Shown here piece after piece: positions 26,422-38,803 of a stretch of DNA of 64,000 bases. The position numbers and the translations under genes are program-made. The DNA comes from Saccharina japonica. Taxonomy: Eukaryota; Sar; Phaeophyceae; Laminariales; Laminariaceae. The notes below the pieces were generated by a model. That model saw only the letters and a list, made by a program, of their open reading frames with translations, was not told the origin of the DNA and searched no databases. The stretch is taken from positions 1,131,402 through 1,195,401 of the forward strand of contig MEHQ01002309.1 of NCBI GenBank assembly GCA_008828725.1. The letters run 5' to 3'. Position 1 is the stretch's first letter; every line of letters begins with the position of its first letter.

Positions 26422-26575
26422 CAGGACACCTAATAAGAAACATCCAGGCTGGGTTCCTTATCGGAGAGAGGGTGCTTTCCACACTAATTTCAAGATAACG
26501 ACTCCCGAATTTCTTATTTTCCTCGAAAATCTCAGCCTGGCTTTTTTATTAGCTTGTTTCTTATTAGGTGTCCTG
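26422..26575. mobile_element. Family C MITE with TA target, best-preserved copy
   Basis: Both ends carry CAGGACACCTAATAAGAAAC in inverted orientation, flanked by TA. TA duplication and a CAGG terminus point to a Tc1/mariner-type transposon as the mobilising source. Internal CAGGCTG/CAGCCTGG blocks are also inverted. Confidence 0.7.
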
Positions 26576-26605
26576 TACGTACTGTATACACGGCATGCTT
26601 AGTAC

Positions 26606-26703
26606 GGGAGACCATAGTAAATAGGACCAAGTATTGCTAGTAAAAATAGTAAAATATAAAGGTTTTTTTGTGTACCGTGGGTCCTATTTACTATGGTCCC
26701 CAT
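26606..26703. mobile_element. Family A MITE copy
   Basis: Inverted ends GACCATAGTAAATAGGACC, with the family core TAGTAAAAATAG and GTGTACCGTGGGTCC between them. The ends are often preceded by TATTACGG in better copies, so TA may be the target. Confidence 0.7.
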
Positions 26704-29700
26704 GTGATAAGTGCTTTCGTACCTATCTATGTCACGCGAAAAAATAAACCACATATAGTAAATACTTCAGGAGTACGAGAGACAGGTCGACTTGAGGGGC
26801 GCCAATACATATATCGGACTTGTTGTTACTGGTTTCGATCTTGGGGTTAGTTTGTCAAGAAGTCAAACCGCAGTCTCCTATATATAACACAGTTAGTTAT
26901 AAACCTGGTATGCATAGAGGTGGTCAATACACTTGGTGTTTTATTACGAAATCATGTGTGCGTTGGTGGTGGTGGTGGTGTGTATTCTTATGGGAATATC
27001 GAACCGAATAAGTCCCTCCCTTCTGCATGGGTGCGAGACGTCGCCCCCTATATTGGCTGGAAATCGCTTCGACTACGTAGACATACATAATACGGTATGG
27101 CAACATGGCTCGATGCAGCAGTGCACGCAAGAGAGGCTGCAGTTCAAGGTTGAACTCACGAGAAGGAAGATAGACCCACTCGCTGCAACATGGTATTAAT
27201 AGTATACGAGTATATCAATCTGCGTATATATAATACGTACTAAGTACCCGTGGTAAAAATAATGTACACTGATAATATTAATACCTGGTATATGGATGCA
27301 AGCAAGCAAAAATATAAGCTGTCTCTGCTCCGGGAAAACAGTCGCACACGCTGCCGCTCGTAGTAAGTCGTAGTATATATGTATGGTCCTCTCTATAATA
27401 CAGAGTATCGGTTAATTATTGTTACTACAGGAATATAACATCCAAACTTTAACCAGGAATATGTTAAGTCATATATATGTACAAAGTGTGTGTTGTGTGT
27501 TCAAATCAAACTGTCCGTTCTACCCGCTGACATATATATACATATATATATATTATAGGGGCAAGCTTCGTTCCTACATTTCTCCACGTGTGTGCTGCGC
27601 TGTGTTGTTGTGTATTGTTCGCGTTGAACCGCTCTTTCTACCCGTCGACAAAGGGACGAGCTCGGTTCACCAAATATTTTCACGTGTTCCTAGTCGGCCG
27701 ATGACCACCGACGCTGGTGCTAGGAGAAAGTATAGAGCAGCTCTTCGAAGTGCATGAAGTATACATACACCATTCATGTCACTATCCCACATACAACATG
27801 TTGATATCATATATATCATATATATAATATTACGCGCTCCCGGTATTATCGCCGGTGTGCACAACAAGGTGTGCACACCCATGCACAACCGGTACAACAA
27901 TATATAGACCAGTATTATTCGGGTACTACAAAGCAAGTATAATACGGGGTATGTCGTCTGTATTTACCAGCAGTATACATGTTTATGCCGAGCATTCCGA
28001 TAATGTTAACGATGACAATGTTTGGTCTCTCGTAGTAGTAGCTAGATCCAGCCCAACTTCGTTTCATCGCCAACTAAACAGACCATCCACCGCTTAGCCT
28101 ATAAGCATAGCATTGTTTTGATCCGCATACTGTATCAATTCCCACCTTAACCCTTTCCTATACTGCGAAACAAATTTTAGTGTACGACTTCCAAGCAGTT
28201 TATCCCGTAAGCACGGGAGCGGTTTTTAAAACCAGCACCCCCCCCCCTCGATGAAGGGAAAAGCTAGATCGTATATCATAATATTTTGGCCGAGATTGCC
28301 TCGCGGGGAAGATCTACGAGTACGTAGTACGTAAACATCAAAACAAAAAATAAAAATAAAACGATTTTTGCCACCATCAAAAACAAGAATGAAACCAACA
28401 AAAAAAGCTTTTCCCGTAGAATCTGTACCAAGGTTCGCAGGGATCTCCACAGGAGAGGGGAGAGGACACACAACAAAAGCACGTCAATCAGCGCGCCGAA
28501 ACCTGTAAGAGTCACAACAACAAAAAGGGCTTGCGCGCGCGGGGTCTATATTAAGCCGTGTGTCGGAAGGCCATTTCCCGTCCATCGTGCAATAAGTATA
28601 CTATATTTATCTCTGTAGCGGAGCTTATTGGGAGCTTGCCGTGTACCCCAAACGAGAGGTAGTTCAGTTTGTCACAGCAGTGCATGTTATTACCTCGTCG
28701 CCATGATACCGTCCTTGTGGTCACGGGGCGGGCTCTATAAGGACTCTGTGTCATGGGAGTGGACGAATATCTCAGAAAGTAGACACCGCGGGTCTGTAGA
28801 AGAGTAAATAAGCTGCTGCTGCTGCTGCTGCTGTAGTCATTGCCGGAAGAAGTCCTTTTGTTTTCACAGAGAGACACAGCAGTGTACCAGGTAATTGGTA
28901 GATTTGTTTGCACAAATTCGTACCAGGTACTTGTTGTATATTACCTGGTGGTGTGATATACCGTAGACTATACACCCACTACCTTTTTTATGCATGTACT
29001 TAAAATCAATCAACCGCGGAAAAGTGACCTCGAGGCAGAGCTTTTAACGCCATATCGTAGTCAGTCCGTGACACGATAAGAACAAACGCTTTTGTTTTGC
29101 TGATACTCGTTTTATCATGCACACATAGCCATGTTCCCTCTCTCCTGCCTCTCATTCGCACCATCTCCCACGGAACGAACCCACCCAAATACTGTACCAC
29201 AGGTGGGTGCCAAATACTGTACCAAAGCACCAAGTATTGTGCACCTACCTGGTACTGTACATTCTTATCGCACCAACAACGAAACAATAAATGAGCATCC
29301 GCCGATGGCAACGCATCCACTCAAAACGTTTTTTTTTGCGGTTTTTAAACAGGTTCCTGTTGTCCTAAAAAATGTCTCCCCTTTCGCACGGAATGACCCA
29401 AAAATCTCCTCTCCCCCTCCCCGAATAAGATTCACTGGTGCACCGAGTAGTCTTAGAGTGTCACAGATCACAGCAGCAATGTAGTATAGGTACAGCGAGC
29501 GGTGGTATTAAATAGTACGTGTCGCAACTTGTCTACTCCGCGAGGATCTATGAGATGAAGCATGCCCCTGGTGTGATGTATCGCTACGGCAGCTGCTGAC
29601 GGGCGCGTCACGAGAAAGGCATCGATCTACAGTGTTACTAACTGTATCTCAGCTGATGCTATTACATGTCCCCTGCACCGACTTCGCCATTACTCCCTGC

Positions 29701-30659
29701 ATCGACCACTTGCTTTTTTCTTTCTATTTTTGACCTCGAGATAGTGAAAAGTACCAGGTAGTGCAGGTGTACAGCGTCTACTACTACTACTGCTGTAGTA
29801 TTATATGTATATACGTACTGGAATAATCAATTTCAATCTACCTTATATATACTGATTGATGTTTCAGCATGATGTTGGCGTGTGTTATAGCCTTTCTCTG
29901 CGGAAGATGACATGATAATTTTTTCGGTGTGTGAGCCGCCTCTCTATGTAAAGATATAATAACCGGCCGTGATCTCCGACAGAGAGAGAGGGAGAACGAG
30001 AGAGGGGGAGAACGATGAGAAGAAGCAGAAAGGAATAATAATTTGGGAGTGACCAAAACGAAAAGACTCTCGTACGTAGATCCATACCAGGTATAATAAT
30101 ATCAGGAAGCAAGTTATAGTAAACACACACTGGATTAAGTTGCCAAATGCTAAGAGGCTTCGTACGTAAACATGTTCAGACGGGCTCAACTAAAACTAAA
30201 ATCATTGATCGTATAGATAAAACTATGAGTCAAACGAAAAAAAAAGCTTGTGTGCGGTTGGTATGCGAGCCACATACAGCGCTCGGATCGAGCTCAAGCC
30301 TCGACCAACGTGTTCGGACGGGCTTCCCGTGTCCACGCACTAAATAAAGCGTTTTGCTGAAAAGTGTGCTCGTGTCCAAGAAGAGATATGTGCGAACAAT
30401 AACAAAGTTTTCGTCAAGATAACTACTCGTACTTCTGTTGCTGCTGCTGCTAATGTAGTCTTACAGTACAGTAGTAGTACTTGTATTGTTTTGTTATACT
30501 ACTCGTAGTGGCGGCTGCTGTGTTTGCTCTGCTGTGCTTGCTGCTGCTGCTGCAAATAGCTGCAAATAGCTGCAGCAAAACAACTGCAGCAGAACAGCTG
30601 CTGCACCTCGCGGCATTCCTACTGCTGTGGCGCTCTCGGCGCAGGCTGGCGTGGCCTCT

Positions 30660-30692
<33 letters not shown>

Positions 30693-32166
30693 CTTGCTGT
30701 CTGCTGGCTGCCCCTTTCGTCCCTCCGTCGGTTTCGTCGCGCGCTACTTGTTTTTTTTTTAATCGTAAATTTCGTTGGTTTCGATGTAATTTCGACCATT
30801 GTGGTTTTTTCAACTTTTTCTTTTCTTCGGGCCGAAAAACAAAGAAGTATAACCTATGATACGAATTACTTTCTTCGTGAAGAGAAGGGCTATTTTCATG
30901 GTCAATATCAGTATCAGGCTACAGGTAGATAGATGATGTCCATGATACAATGTTTCAATAGCACTGCTGCTGCAGCAATGCTGCTGCTGTAAGGTCAACA
31001 ACCAACAACATGCACAATGGCGATCGAAACCCCGGGACCCCGGGTCTCGTGCTGTCATTTTGTTCAAAAATCATATAGCTCACATACATATAGATAGGAT
31101 AACATATTAAATAACTGCTGTGAGTACTTTTACTTTCTTTCGGAATCCAAACATATTACATGCATTATTTGGATGAATCGAGTACTCACCATCACCTAAA
31201 CGCCCCCCTGGATCTATGTATATTATATGGGCTATATGACCATAAAAAAAAAAAGTCATAGCCCATGGCCCCGGATTGATTGCGGATTGGAGCAAAAGCG
31301 GTTCGCTAAGCTGTGGTTTCGTTGGGTTGGATTGGATTGGCTGAGATCGGGTTGGCTTTTGGCGAGACCTGGGTTCTCGCCATTGTCGTTATTGTTGGAT
31401 TTGGGGGGGGGTGGGTTGTTTTTCGTACGTGTACCATTCATTGTATGATACATATTGAATTATATGCGTCGTACCTCTGTATGTGTATTATGTGTGCATA
31501 ATAAATACGTCCCGCGGTATTTTATACGTATGGTATGCATATATATCAGTACGATATCTTGTGTGTGTGTTTTTTGTATTTTTAGTGCCGTGATCCATTT
31601 AGATAGGTCCCAGATATTTTAGTCGTTTTCCTTCGGTGGGTATTTTCCGAAAGATCCTATTTTAAAATAAAGCTTTTTTGGCTGTTGGGCCTTTTCGTGT
31701 ATAAAGCCAGGGACAGACAGACGCTACGACGTACGTACACGAGGCCTACACCGAGAGCTGATGCGAGAGAGGAAACACACGTCGACACACGGCTGCTGTA
31801 CGTAGCATATACTGCATGCATGTACTACTCCTACTGCTGCTGCTGTACAGTACGAGCTACGTTACTATACTGCTGTGCTCTACTGTGCTGTGCTGTGCTA
31901 CGTACACGACGGCTATATGAATGTTGTATACTGCTGTGTCGTATGAATACCAAGTACAGAAGTATAGTATTACCCCTGTGTTGTCCAGCAGCGACTCTAT
32001 GATAACGACTACTGCTGTAATAGGTGCCATCTCTAACATGCTCTGCGTATGTATCTAAATCATCTCTCGAAGAAGGCCTGTGCCTTTATCGCCAGAGAGC
32101 GAACGTTTTGAGCGTTTTCGAGCCTGGTGCTTACAGATTGCCAGGTACCACCATAAAACATGCACG
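26704..32166. other. No gene seen
   Basis: TA-rich stretches, TACCTGGTA words, CTG repeats at 28811-28832 and 30435-30600, and (CT)n at 30662-30692. A diverged family N end near 27630. Confidence 0.4.
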
Positions 32167-32174
32167 ATGATACG

Positions 32175-32640
32175 AGGGCGTCCCGAAAAGTAATTTTCCG
32201 ACACCTAACTATCTAAAATGGTCAGAATAGAAAAACAATACGAGCACTGTGATCGCTGCACGATTTAGAACATAACAAGTTTTTTTTTGAAATTTTCAAA
32301 AAACCAATCACTTGGACTTAAAGACCCCCCCTGGGGGGTTCTTTAAAAAACCAAGTGATTTGTTTTTGGAAAAATTCAAAAAAAAAAGTTGAAAAAACTT
32401 GTTTTGTGCTAAATCGTCCAGGGATCAAAGTGCTCCGATTGTTTTGCCATTCTGACCATTTTAGATAGTTAGGTGGTTCTTTGAAAAACCAAGTGATTTG
32501 TTTTTGGAAAAATTCAAAAAAAAAAGTTGAAAAAACTTGTTTTGTTCTAAATCGTGCAGCGATCACAGTGCTCGTATTGTTTTTCTATTCTGACCATTTT
32601 AGATAGCTAGGTGTCGACAAAATACTTTTCGGACGCCCCT
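32175..32640. mobile_element. Fold-back element with long inverted repeats
   Basis: The left end AGGGCGTCCCGAAAAGTA and the right end TACTTTTCGGACGCCCCT are inverted, and the match continues for over 100 bp. The centre near 32330 is a hairpin (AGACCCCCCCTGGGGGGTTCT). The right arm is duplicated in tandem (about 32338-32475 and 32476-32614). ATGATACG occurs at 32167-32174 and again at 32643-32650, two bases beyond the right end, as a possible target duplication. No transposase remains. Confidence 0.65.
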
Positions 32641-32939
32641 GGATGATACGTACGACTACTGCTGTAGTAGCACACTGATGATTTTCCGGGGCGATCTTTT
32701 CCCAAAAAGCAAGAGAGGTGCAGACACAACCATGGTGTGGCTTTGCAAAGATCTCGTCCAGATATGTCTCCATAGGTAGGCACATATTATATCCTTGTTT
32801 GCATGCTCGTCGTTGTCGATAAAACCAGCTTGGAAACCCATCCGAGTGCTACAACATTGCTCGTCATACTCATCGTGCTATATAACCAATACACTCGTAC
32901 GCGGTATGATATTATATATACCAGCCAGTGTGCTGTTCA

Positions 32940-33120
32940 ATTCATAAACAGTCATTTCTACCCGTCGACATCCAGCACACCAAGTAGTAAGTGTCGATGC
33001 TGCTTGTTCGTCCTAGAGATCTGCTGCTGTGCTGTATAAGCTACGTTGGCCACAAGCTACGACACGGGATGCTACATCGTACACGCACCGAGGTATTTAG
33101 ACAATGCAACGCCATAGTGC
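32940..33120 (-). repeat. Diverged family N copy
   Basis: TTTCTACCCGTCGACATCCA, CACAAGCTACGACACGGGAT and AGACAATGCAACGCCATA match the 1787 copy in order. Confidence 0.55.
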
Positions 33121-35361
33121 CAACGTACTACTACTACTATTGTGGGTGCGACAAAAAAACACACACACAACATGCACACGCCAACAAACCAGGTATATAC
33201 GTTGGAAGAGAGAACCATGCAAAAGGAGACGTAAAGGGTATCCCCCAACACCTTCGCCATTCATTTCCGGGCCGGTAGGGTCCCCCAACAACAAACTGAT
33301 GTGGTGGTAAGTGGTATTGCTGCAGCAACGGTCCCAACGTCCCAACCACACGCTACTTATAGCGATCACAGTCATGGATATATCTTTCACCAACCGATTA
33401 TTATCGTATCTATTGTGGAACGCAATGGCAGAGGAAGAAGAAGACGGTTGGGCCTTGAAACCTTTACTACAGTACATACGTACTCGTACGACATACGAAG
33501 CGAACGACTATGCGCTTCGTATATACCACAGGTATGATTATACGCCTGTAAAAATGTCATACCCGGTACGACTGTATAGCTTTTCCCATTAGCAGCAGTG
33601 CCGTACGTCTTCGCGTTCATCACCGCAAAGTTCCATACTACCAGGTAGTACTGGAAGTCGTAAATTCTGTAGTGGTCTCTATTAAATACCTGGTAGTACC
33701 TGCACCTGGTGCTGCTGTACCCACGTAGATAATAAGCGAATCGGCCTAACCCTAACCCTAACCCTAACCCTTAGAGTCGTTTACTATTATCACTGTCTTA
33801 TCTATACAGCATCATATATGTACGTACTGTTGCAATTATGTTCAACGCGCACGCAACACGCATGAGAATGAAGGGACCACTTGCCTTTTTTTTTCCACGA
33901 CTGGTGATAAGCGCGGAATCGTTATTATTACACGCCTAAGTAAAACACGAGAAACACAACAACCAACAGCACAATGAAACCTGCCACATAACTTCGTACA
34001 GTAGAGCACAGCAGCAGTGTTGTACCTTGAACCCCTGGCCACCCCCAAAAAGAGAGCAACAGCAGCAGCTGCGCCACCACTCGTACGAGGTGCTACTACT
34101 ATAAGCATACCAGATAACAACAGGACTCTGCGAATAAGAACGCCGAACGAAGGTCCCAAGCGAGGTACGCTTTATTGGTTCCTCTCTCCCCGATTTTGGC
34201 GCCAATTTTGCACGATGCCGCGTGCTTCGCGTTATTTCGAAGCTACGGCTGTCAATACTGCTGTACCAGGGTATACAGTGGTAGTACTACAGTATTAATA
34301 CTAACTTTCGTACCATTGTATAATATAACAGGGGGCAATCTATGAGTGCTCGTATAGAGCTACTAACCACCGTAGCCAGTGAGGTTTGATGACAGCAGTC
34401 AGCGCTGGCTGCTACATGCTCAAAATGGTTAATGCTGTGCGTTCTGCAACATCTTCATGACACCGCCGTGTTTTTGTTTACGTACCCATAGACCTCCGGC
34501 ACATCCAGCGTGTCCGCGTGCTGATCCTATTACTTTTTAGATATGTGCATCCCGCGAGAGAGAGACGCAGCAAGCTCTGCCCCTACACCACGAGCCGTAT
34601 ACCACTTGCAGACAATACATCCTAATAGCAGTGAAGTACAGCTGTGTAGAAATTGGCAATGCAATGGCATGCGAACATTCTGTAGTAGCGCTAGATACGG
34701 CAGGCACAACATATGCACCAGACAACAAACGAGCCACGATATACAACACATTGCAGCATTGCAGGTTATTTTTGTGTATATCTACTGTACGTAACGTGCA
34801 GTACTCGTATATCGTATATATGCGGCGTAGTTTCGAGGCTCCATCCAAAAGTAGGCGGAGGAGAGTATATTCGCGGCTACACAACCACAAACAACACACC
34901 CTTCAATGCCTCTCTCCCCACATTCTCAGCAACTCAAAAAATATCGCGTACGTACCGTACATACAAACACACATACGTATATATGTACGTACGTAGCGTG
35001 GCGAGATCGCGGGAAAACGTACGTTGTACGCGACAACGGCACGAGTACATCGTATAATATGTGGTTGGGTGTTGGGTGTTCACCGTCTATATAACTACGA
35101 CAGCCACCACCACCACCGCACCCTAAATATAACATGGTAGACAGCATTTCCGCAATAATGGTGCTTGTCATGTGTCGAGCGGGACAAGGGGGCGCGCTCC
35201 CGGCGAAATGGCACAACAAGTGGCATGCAAAAAAATCGCGAATTATCACTCCCCCCGTCCCTACTGCTCGATATAGGTAGGTTCTCTTGGGAGCTCGAGC
35301 GTGCTATTAATGGCTCCAATGTGTATACTATCAAAACAATGTACCTGGTGTAGACTATCAC
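33121..35361. other. No gene seen
   Basis: Apart from the telomere-type tract, only scattered GTACGTAC and CTACTGCTGTAG words. Confidence 0.4.
33745..33773. repeat. Interstitial telomere-type repeat
   Basis: CCTAACCCTAACCCTAACCC and one further CCTTA: about four and a half units of the TTAGGG-type telomere repeat. Confidence 0.75.
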
Positions 35362-36118
35362 GGGAACCCGCAGTAAATAGGACCAAATCTTGTTTGAAAA
35401 AATAGGGATATATGTAGGTTTTTGTGTATACCGTAGGTTCTATTTACTGTGGCCCTCCGTAATACTGTAGTACCTGGTACCTGGTCCAGTATTAATAATA
35501 GCTGTTTTTACTCTGGGACCCCACAAGACTGAGCAGAAAAACACAAGACTGTGCAAAAAGCAATGATGACTTCGGTGTTGTGCCAGCCGGCTACGAGGGC
35601 AGCGCGAGAGCGCCGCGCAGTACGGAGAGAGAGTCGCATGTTGTGGGCCCGTGCCGCACCTGGCCCCTTTGCATTGTAACTCGGCCACCAGTCTGTCGTA
35701 TCCTCAGTCCTCCTCCCCCAAAATCGCTCAGCAGCGGTGGACGTTTGCCGTAAGTAATCATAGTTGCAATTCTTATCGGAAGTCCCGAGAGGGTTGATTG
35801 TTGATAACCCTCGCTGTACCACAGGCGTACGATAGGTAGATGCTGCTTATTGGTATTGTCTGTAGTATGTACACAACTGTCGCCGATTTCACCATTGTAG
35901 TACTGTAGTGCTTACTATTAATACTGTTTAATACTGTCCTGTGCACGAACTGGATCAAAAAGACCCCTCTCTGTGTTTCATCCAGTACTATTACGGGGGG
36001 ACCATAGTAAACACTAGTAAATAGGACCAAATATTGTTGGTAAAAATAGGAAAATATATAGGTTACAGTGTGTGCCGTAGTAGGTCCTACAAGTATTTAC
36101 TATGTATGGCCCCCCGTA
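35362..36118. mobile_element. Two family A MITE copies (35362-35462, 35994-36118)
   Basis: Both have the GTAAATAGGACCAAAT arm, the GTAAAAATAGG core and the CCTATTTACT arm. The second has extra GTAAACACTA-type duplication in each arm. An unassigned stretch lies between them, with a short GC-rich open frame at 35563-35676. Confidence 0.65.
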
Positions 36119-36257
36119 AATAGCACGTACGTGCGGTTGGAAACGAGCATTTTTGATTCATTGATGCATTCATTCTCGAATCCGCTCAGAAAACCCCACG
36201 ATCACGACCCCGTTCGACGAGCGTCACTCGGTCGGGCGATCGGCGCCTACCTATCTA

Positions 36258-36346
36258 TGTACCGCTATGACCGGAAATATAAGAAACGTTTGCATACTAA
36301 CATTCAATCTAAATGATCCTTATATTTCGGTTCAGAGGGGCATGTG
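36258..36346. mobile_element. Family G MITE copy
   Basis: GACCGGAAATATAAGAAACG at the left and GATCCTTATATTTCGGTTCA at the right form the inverted ends. Confidence 0.5.
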
Positions 36347-36499
36347 AGATGACATGTATACAGTAGTGTTATCCCCTCATATAAGATCGACCCTGTCGCT
36401 CGAGGGTGTGTCGCCTTATCTATTGCATCCATTCCCTGATCGATGCTTCCTCCTTCTCCTTCAAAAGTTCCCCTTCACCGCCACACTATCAAGTAGTAA

Positions 36500-36610
36500 T
36501 AGTACGGAGGACCATAGTAAATAGGGACCTATGGAACGCACAAAAACCTATATATGTAGCTATGTATACTATTAATAGCAATACTTGGTCCTGTTCACTA
36601 TGGTCCCCCG
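36500..36610. mobile_element. Family A MITE, reverse orientation
   Basis: Starts ACGGAGGACCATAGTAAATA and ends ACTATGGTCCCCCGTAAT, with the core reversed relative to the 26606 copy. Confidence 0.7.
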
Positions 36611-36623
36611 TAATATTACGGTG

Positions 36624-36996
36624 CACTACTAGAGTAAATAGGCCCAAATTTTACAGGTAAAACTTGGAAAAAGTATACCAGGTAGTTTTTTTGTCTGTAC
36701 GGTAGGTCCTATTTACTTTTTTTTTTTTTGTCCATCCCATTTATTATCTTCGCCCTTCCTTTTTCTCTCCTTCCTGGTCGTAACTCAGGTCCGGGGTCAC
36801 GAAGTAGGCTCTTCTCCCTCCTCCCCCACTACGGTTCTTGCCTTGCTTTTTTCTATCGCGAGAAGTTTTCAGCATTTTCTTCCCTCGTTGACTTGCGTCG
36901 GATTCCGCCTACCCACGCCACGAAGGCGCTCTCAGCAAATTGGTTCCTTTTTATTTTTTCAAATAAAGTAAAATCTCACCCCACTATGGTCCCCCG
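36624..36996. mobile_element. Family A MITE interrupted by a SINE
   Basis: Left part 36624-36716 ends GGTAGGTCCTATTTAC(T); the right part 36983-36996 is ACTATGGTCCCCCG. The SINE between them fills the gap, with ACT possibly duplicated at the junction. Confidence 0.65.
36717..36982 (-). mobile_element. SINE copy inserted into a family A MITE
   Basis: SINE body with a T run (plus strand) as tail at 36717-36730. The tRNA-like head is missing, with GGGGTGAGATTTT at its truncated end. It splits a family A element: GGTCCTATTTACT stops at its left edge and ACTATGGTCCCCC resumes at its right edge. Confidence 0.7.
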
Positions 36997-37082
36997 TTAT
37001 AGTATCGTATCATACATATAATACGTACCCGTATGTCGTTGAAGTTTACGGGCGCGTCCCCAACTCAAAGTTTTCTGTCACT

Positions 37083-37245
37083 GATGTACCATCGTACCAA
37101 AAACCGTTTTTTTTTTCGCAAACTAAGTGTACGTATGAATACCTTGTACCAATCTGGACGAAAATCTAAGGACTGTTTAGACAATAACATGAAGACCAAC
37201 CGGTGCTTACATTTCGATCCGGAGTAGTGGTACTCTACAGGCGAT
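37083..37245. mobile_element. Diverged family G-like element
   Basis: GGACGAAAATCTAAGGACTG and GGTGCTTACATTTCGATCCG are in inverted relation, with longer internal sequence than other copies. Confidence 0.35.
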
Positions 37246-37283
37246 CCACCACCACTACTTGAACTATTTTTACCAGGTATTTC

Positions 37284-37459
37284 GGGGGACCATCGTAGTG
37301 AATAGGACCTACGGCAAACACAAAACATCTATATATGTTTCCCTATGAAAACAACAATATTTGGTCCTATAGGACTTATGGTGAACACGAAAAATCTATG
37401 TACTCGTATTTCCCTATTTTTACCAACAATATTTGGTCCTATTTACTATGGTCCCTCAT
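37284..37459. mobile_element. Family A MITE with partly duplicated interior
   Basis: Starts GGGGGACCATCGTAGTGAAT and ends CTATTTACTATGGTCC. The AATATTTGGTCCTAT block occurs twice, so part of the element is duplicated in tandem. Confidence 0.6.
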
Positions 37460-37622
37460 AATAGTACTCGTAGTTTCCGTAAGACGCCCCCTCGGGAGAT
37501 GATTCGAATTTCCGAGCGAAATATGCGTAGTACATATATACGTCTAAAACGTATGGCCGGTCGGCACAGGTGTTCTACTAATAGTAGCGGTTAGCCTCAA
37601 ATGCTATGATACGACAGTAGTA

Positions 37623-37849
37623 CAAAACACCTAGTTATATCGATAGGTAGTAGCGGGTAGCCTCAAATGCCACAACAACACAAAAACACCTGACAAGAAA
37701 GCGACCAATAATAAGAAAGGCAGGCTGAGATTGGAAGGAAAATAAGAACTTCGGGGATCGTTACATCTAAACGTCAGTGTGGAACGCACCCATCTTTCAA
37801 TAAGAAATCCAGCCTGGACCATACCCCCTGCTTCCTTTTAGGCGTCCTG
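37623..37849. mobile_element. Family C MITE copy with duplicated left flank
   Basis: Core GGCAGGCTGAGATTGGAAGG and right end AGGCGTCCTG before TA are recognisable. The left side contains two attempts at the terminus (near 37623 and 37681) within a 68-bp direct duplication starting near 37578 that carries TAGCCTCAAATGC. Confidence 0.5.
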
Positions 37850-38065
37850 TACCTGTGGTTTCAATAGCAAAAGCATTGATGTGTCCAGGGTTCAATTCTC
37901 CATATGTTTATATGGGGTTTTGTTCCTCGCGAGACACCAACTGCGGAGCGCGCCTAATAAAAGCGTGGGTAAACGCGTGCTACCATAATAAGGTGGCACT
38001 TTTCGGTGGCATTTTTTTTTGTTTTTTGTTTTTTGTTTTTTGTTAATGACGATGCTCCATAACCC

Positions 38066-38430
38066 AGAATCGTGCGTCGAAATGCCATTCGGTTTTTCGG
38101 GGGGGGGGTGTACTTCATTTTCACGCATGGCCGTAGTCGTATGACCATAGACCCTCGCATCCCTACAATGCCGGGACGGAGCATGTCGGGTTTTCACCGA
38201 CCAGGCAGACATTGCTAGCACCAAAAAATCATGCGTCGAAATGCCATTCGGTTTTGCGGGGGGGGGGTGTACTTCATTTTCACGCATGGCCGTAGCCGTA
38301 TGACCATAGACCCTCGCATCCCTACAATGCCGGGACGGAGCATGTCGGGTTTTCACCGACCAGGCAGACATTGCTAGCACCACAAACTCATGCGTCGAAA
38401 TGTCATTCGGGTTTTGCCGGGGGGGGGGTT
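38066..38430 (-). repeat. Family E tandem, ~159-bp period
   Basis: Two full units and the start of a third (ATGCGTCGAAATG at about 38072, 38231 and 38390), each with a G run, the CATATGAC-type centre and the CAGGCAGACATTGCTAGCAC end. Units are almost identical, so the array is young. Confidence 0.65.
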
Positions 38431-38585
38431 GTACACGTAGGCCATGGGATTATTCATCGAGTTTGCGATTTCAATTTTATAATAATAAAAAACAGTTTTT
38501 GACTTACTAGTAGTACAGAGCTCCTAATATACTACAGTATATATTCAAGTGAGGAACCAGCATATGCCTGGGTAAGCATAATTTA

Positions 38586-38803
38586 AACGCGAGTCAACGA
38601 CGGAAGAAAGTGCTGAATGACCCCTTCCCGCGATATAAATGCAATGCGCGTGTATCGTAGTTGTAGGGGGGGGGGGGAGAAGATCCTACATATACGATAT
38701 ACAAGTATGTGTGATCCTGGACCTGAGTCACGACTAGGGAGGGAGCGGGACGAAGGGCAAAGATATAGTGAATGGGATGACGATCGAAAAAAAAAAAAAG
38801 CGG
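38586..38803 (+). mobile_element. SINE copy with A tail
   Basis: Diverged plus-strand copy from ACGCGAGTCAACGACGG to GAATGGGATGACGATCG and a 13-base A run at about 38789-38801. An internal G run replaces the usual GGGGGAGG stretch. Confidence 0.6.

Noticed and set aside
29501-29582. Possible terminal exon reading QLVYSARIYEMKHAPGVMY
   Set aside because: There is no pyrimidine tract at the acceptor and no partner exon; its length is within chance.
30481-30762. Leu-rich frame that could be read as a membrane protein
   Set aside because: It consists of CTG and CT repeats; no motif or conservation argument supports it.
37892-38383. 163-codon minus-strand frame
   Set aside because: It spans the family E tandem array and repeats the same peptide twice.
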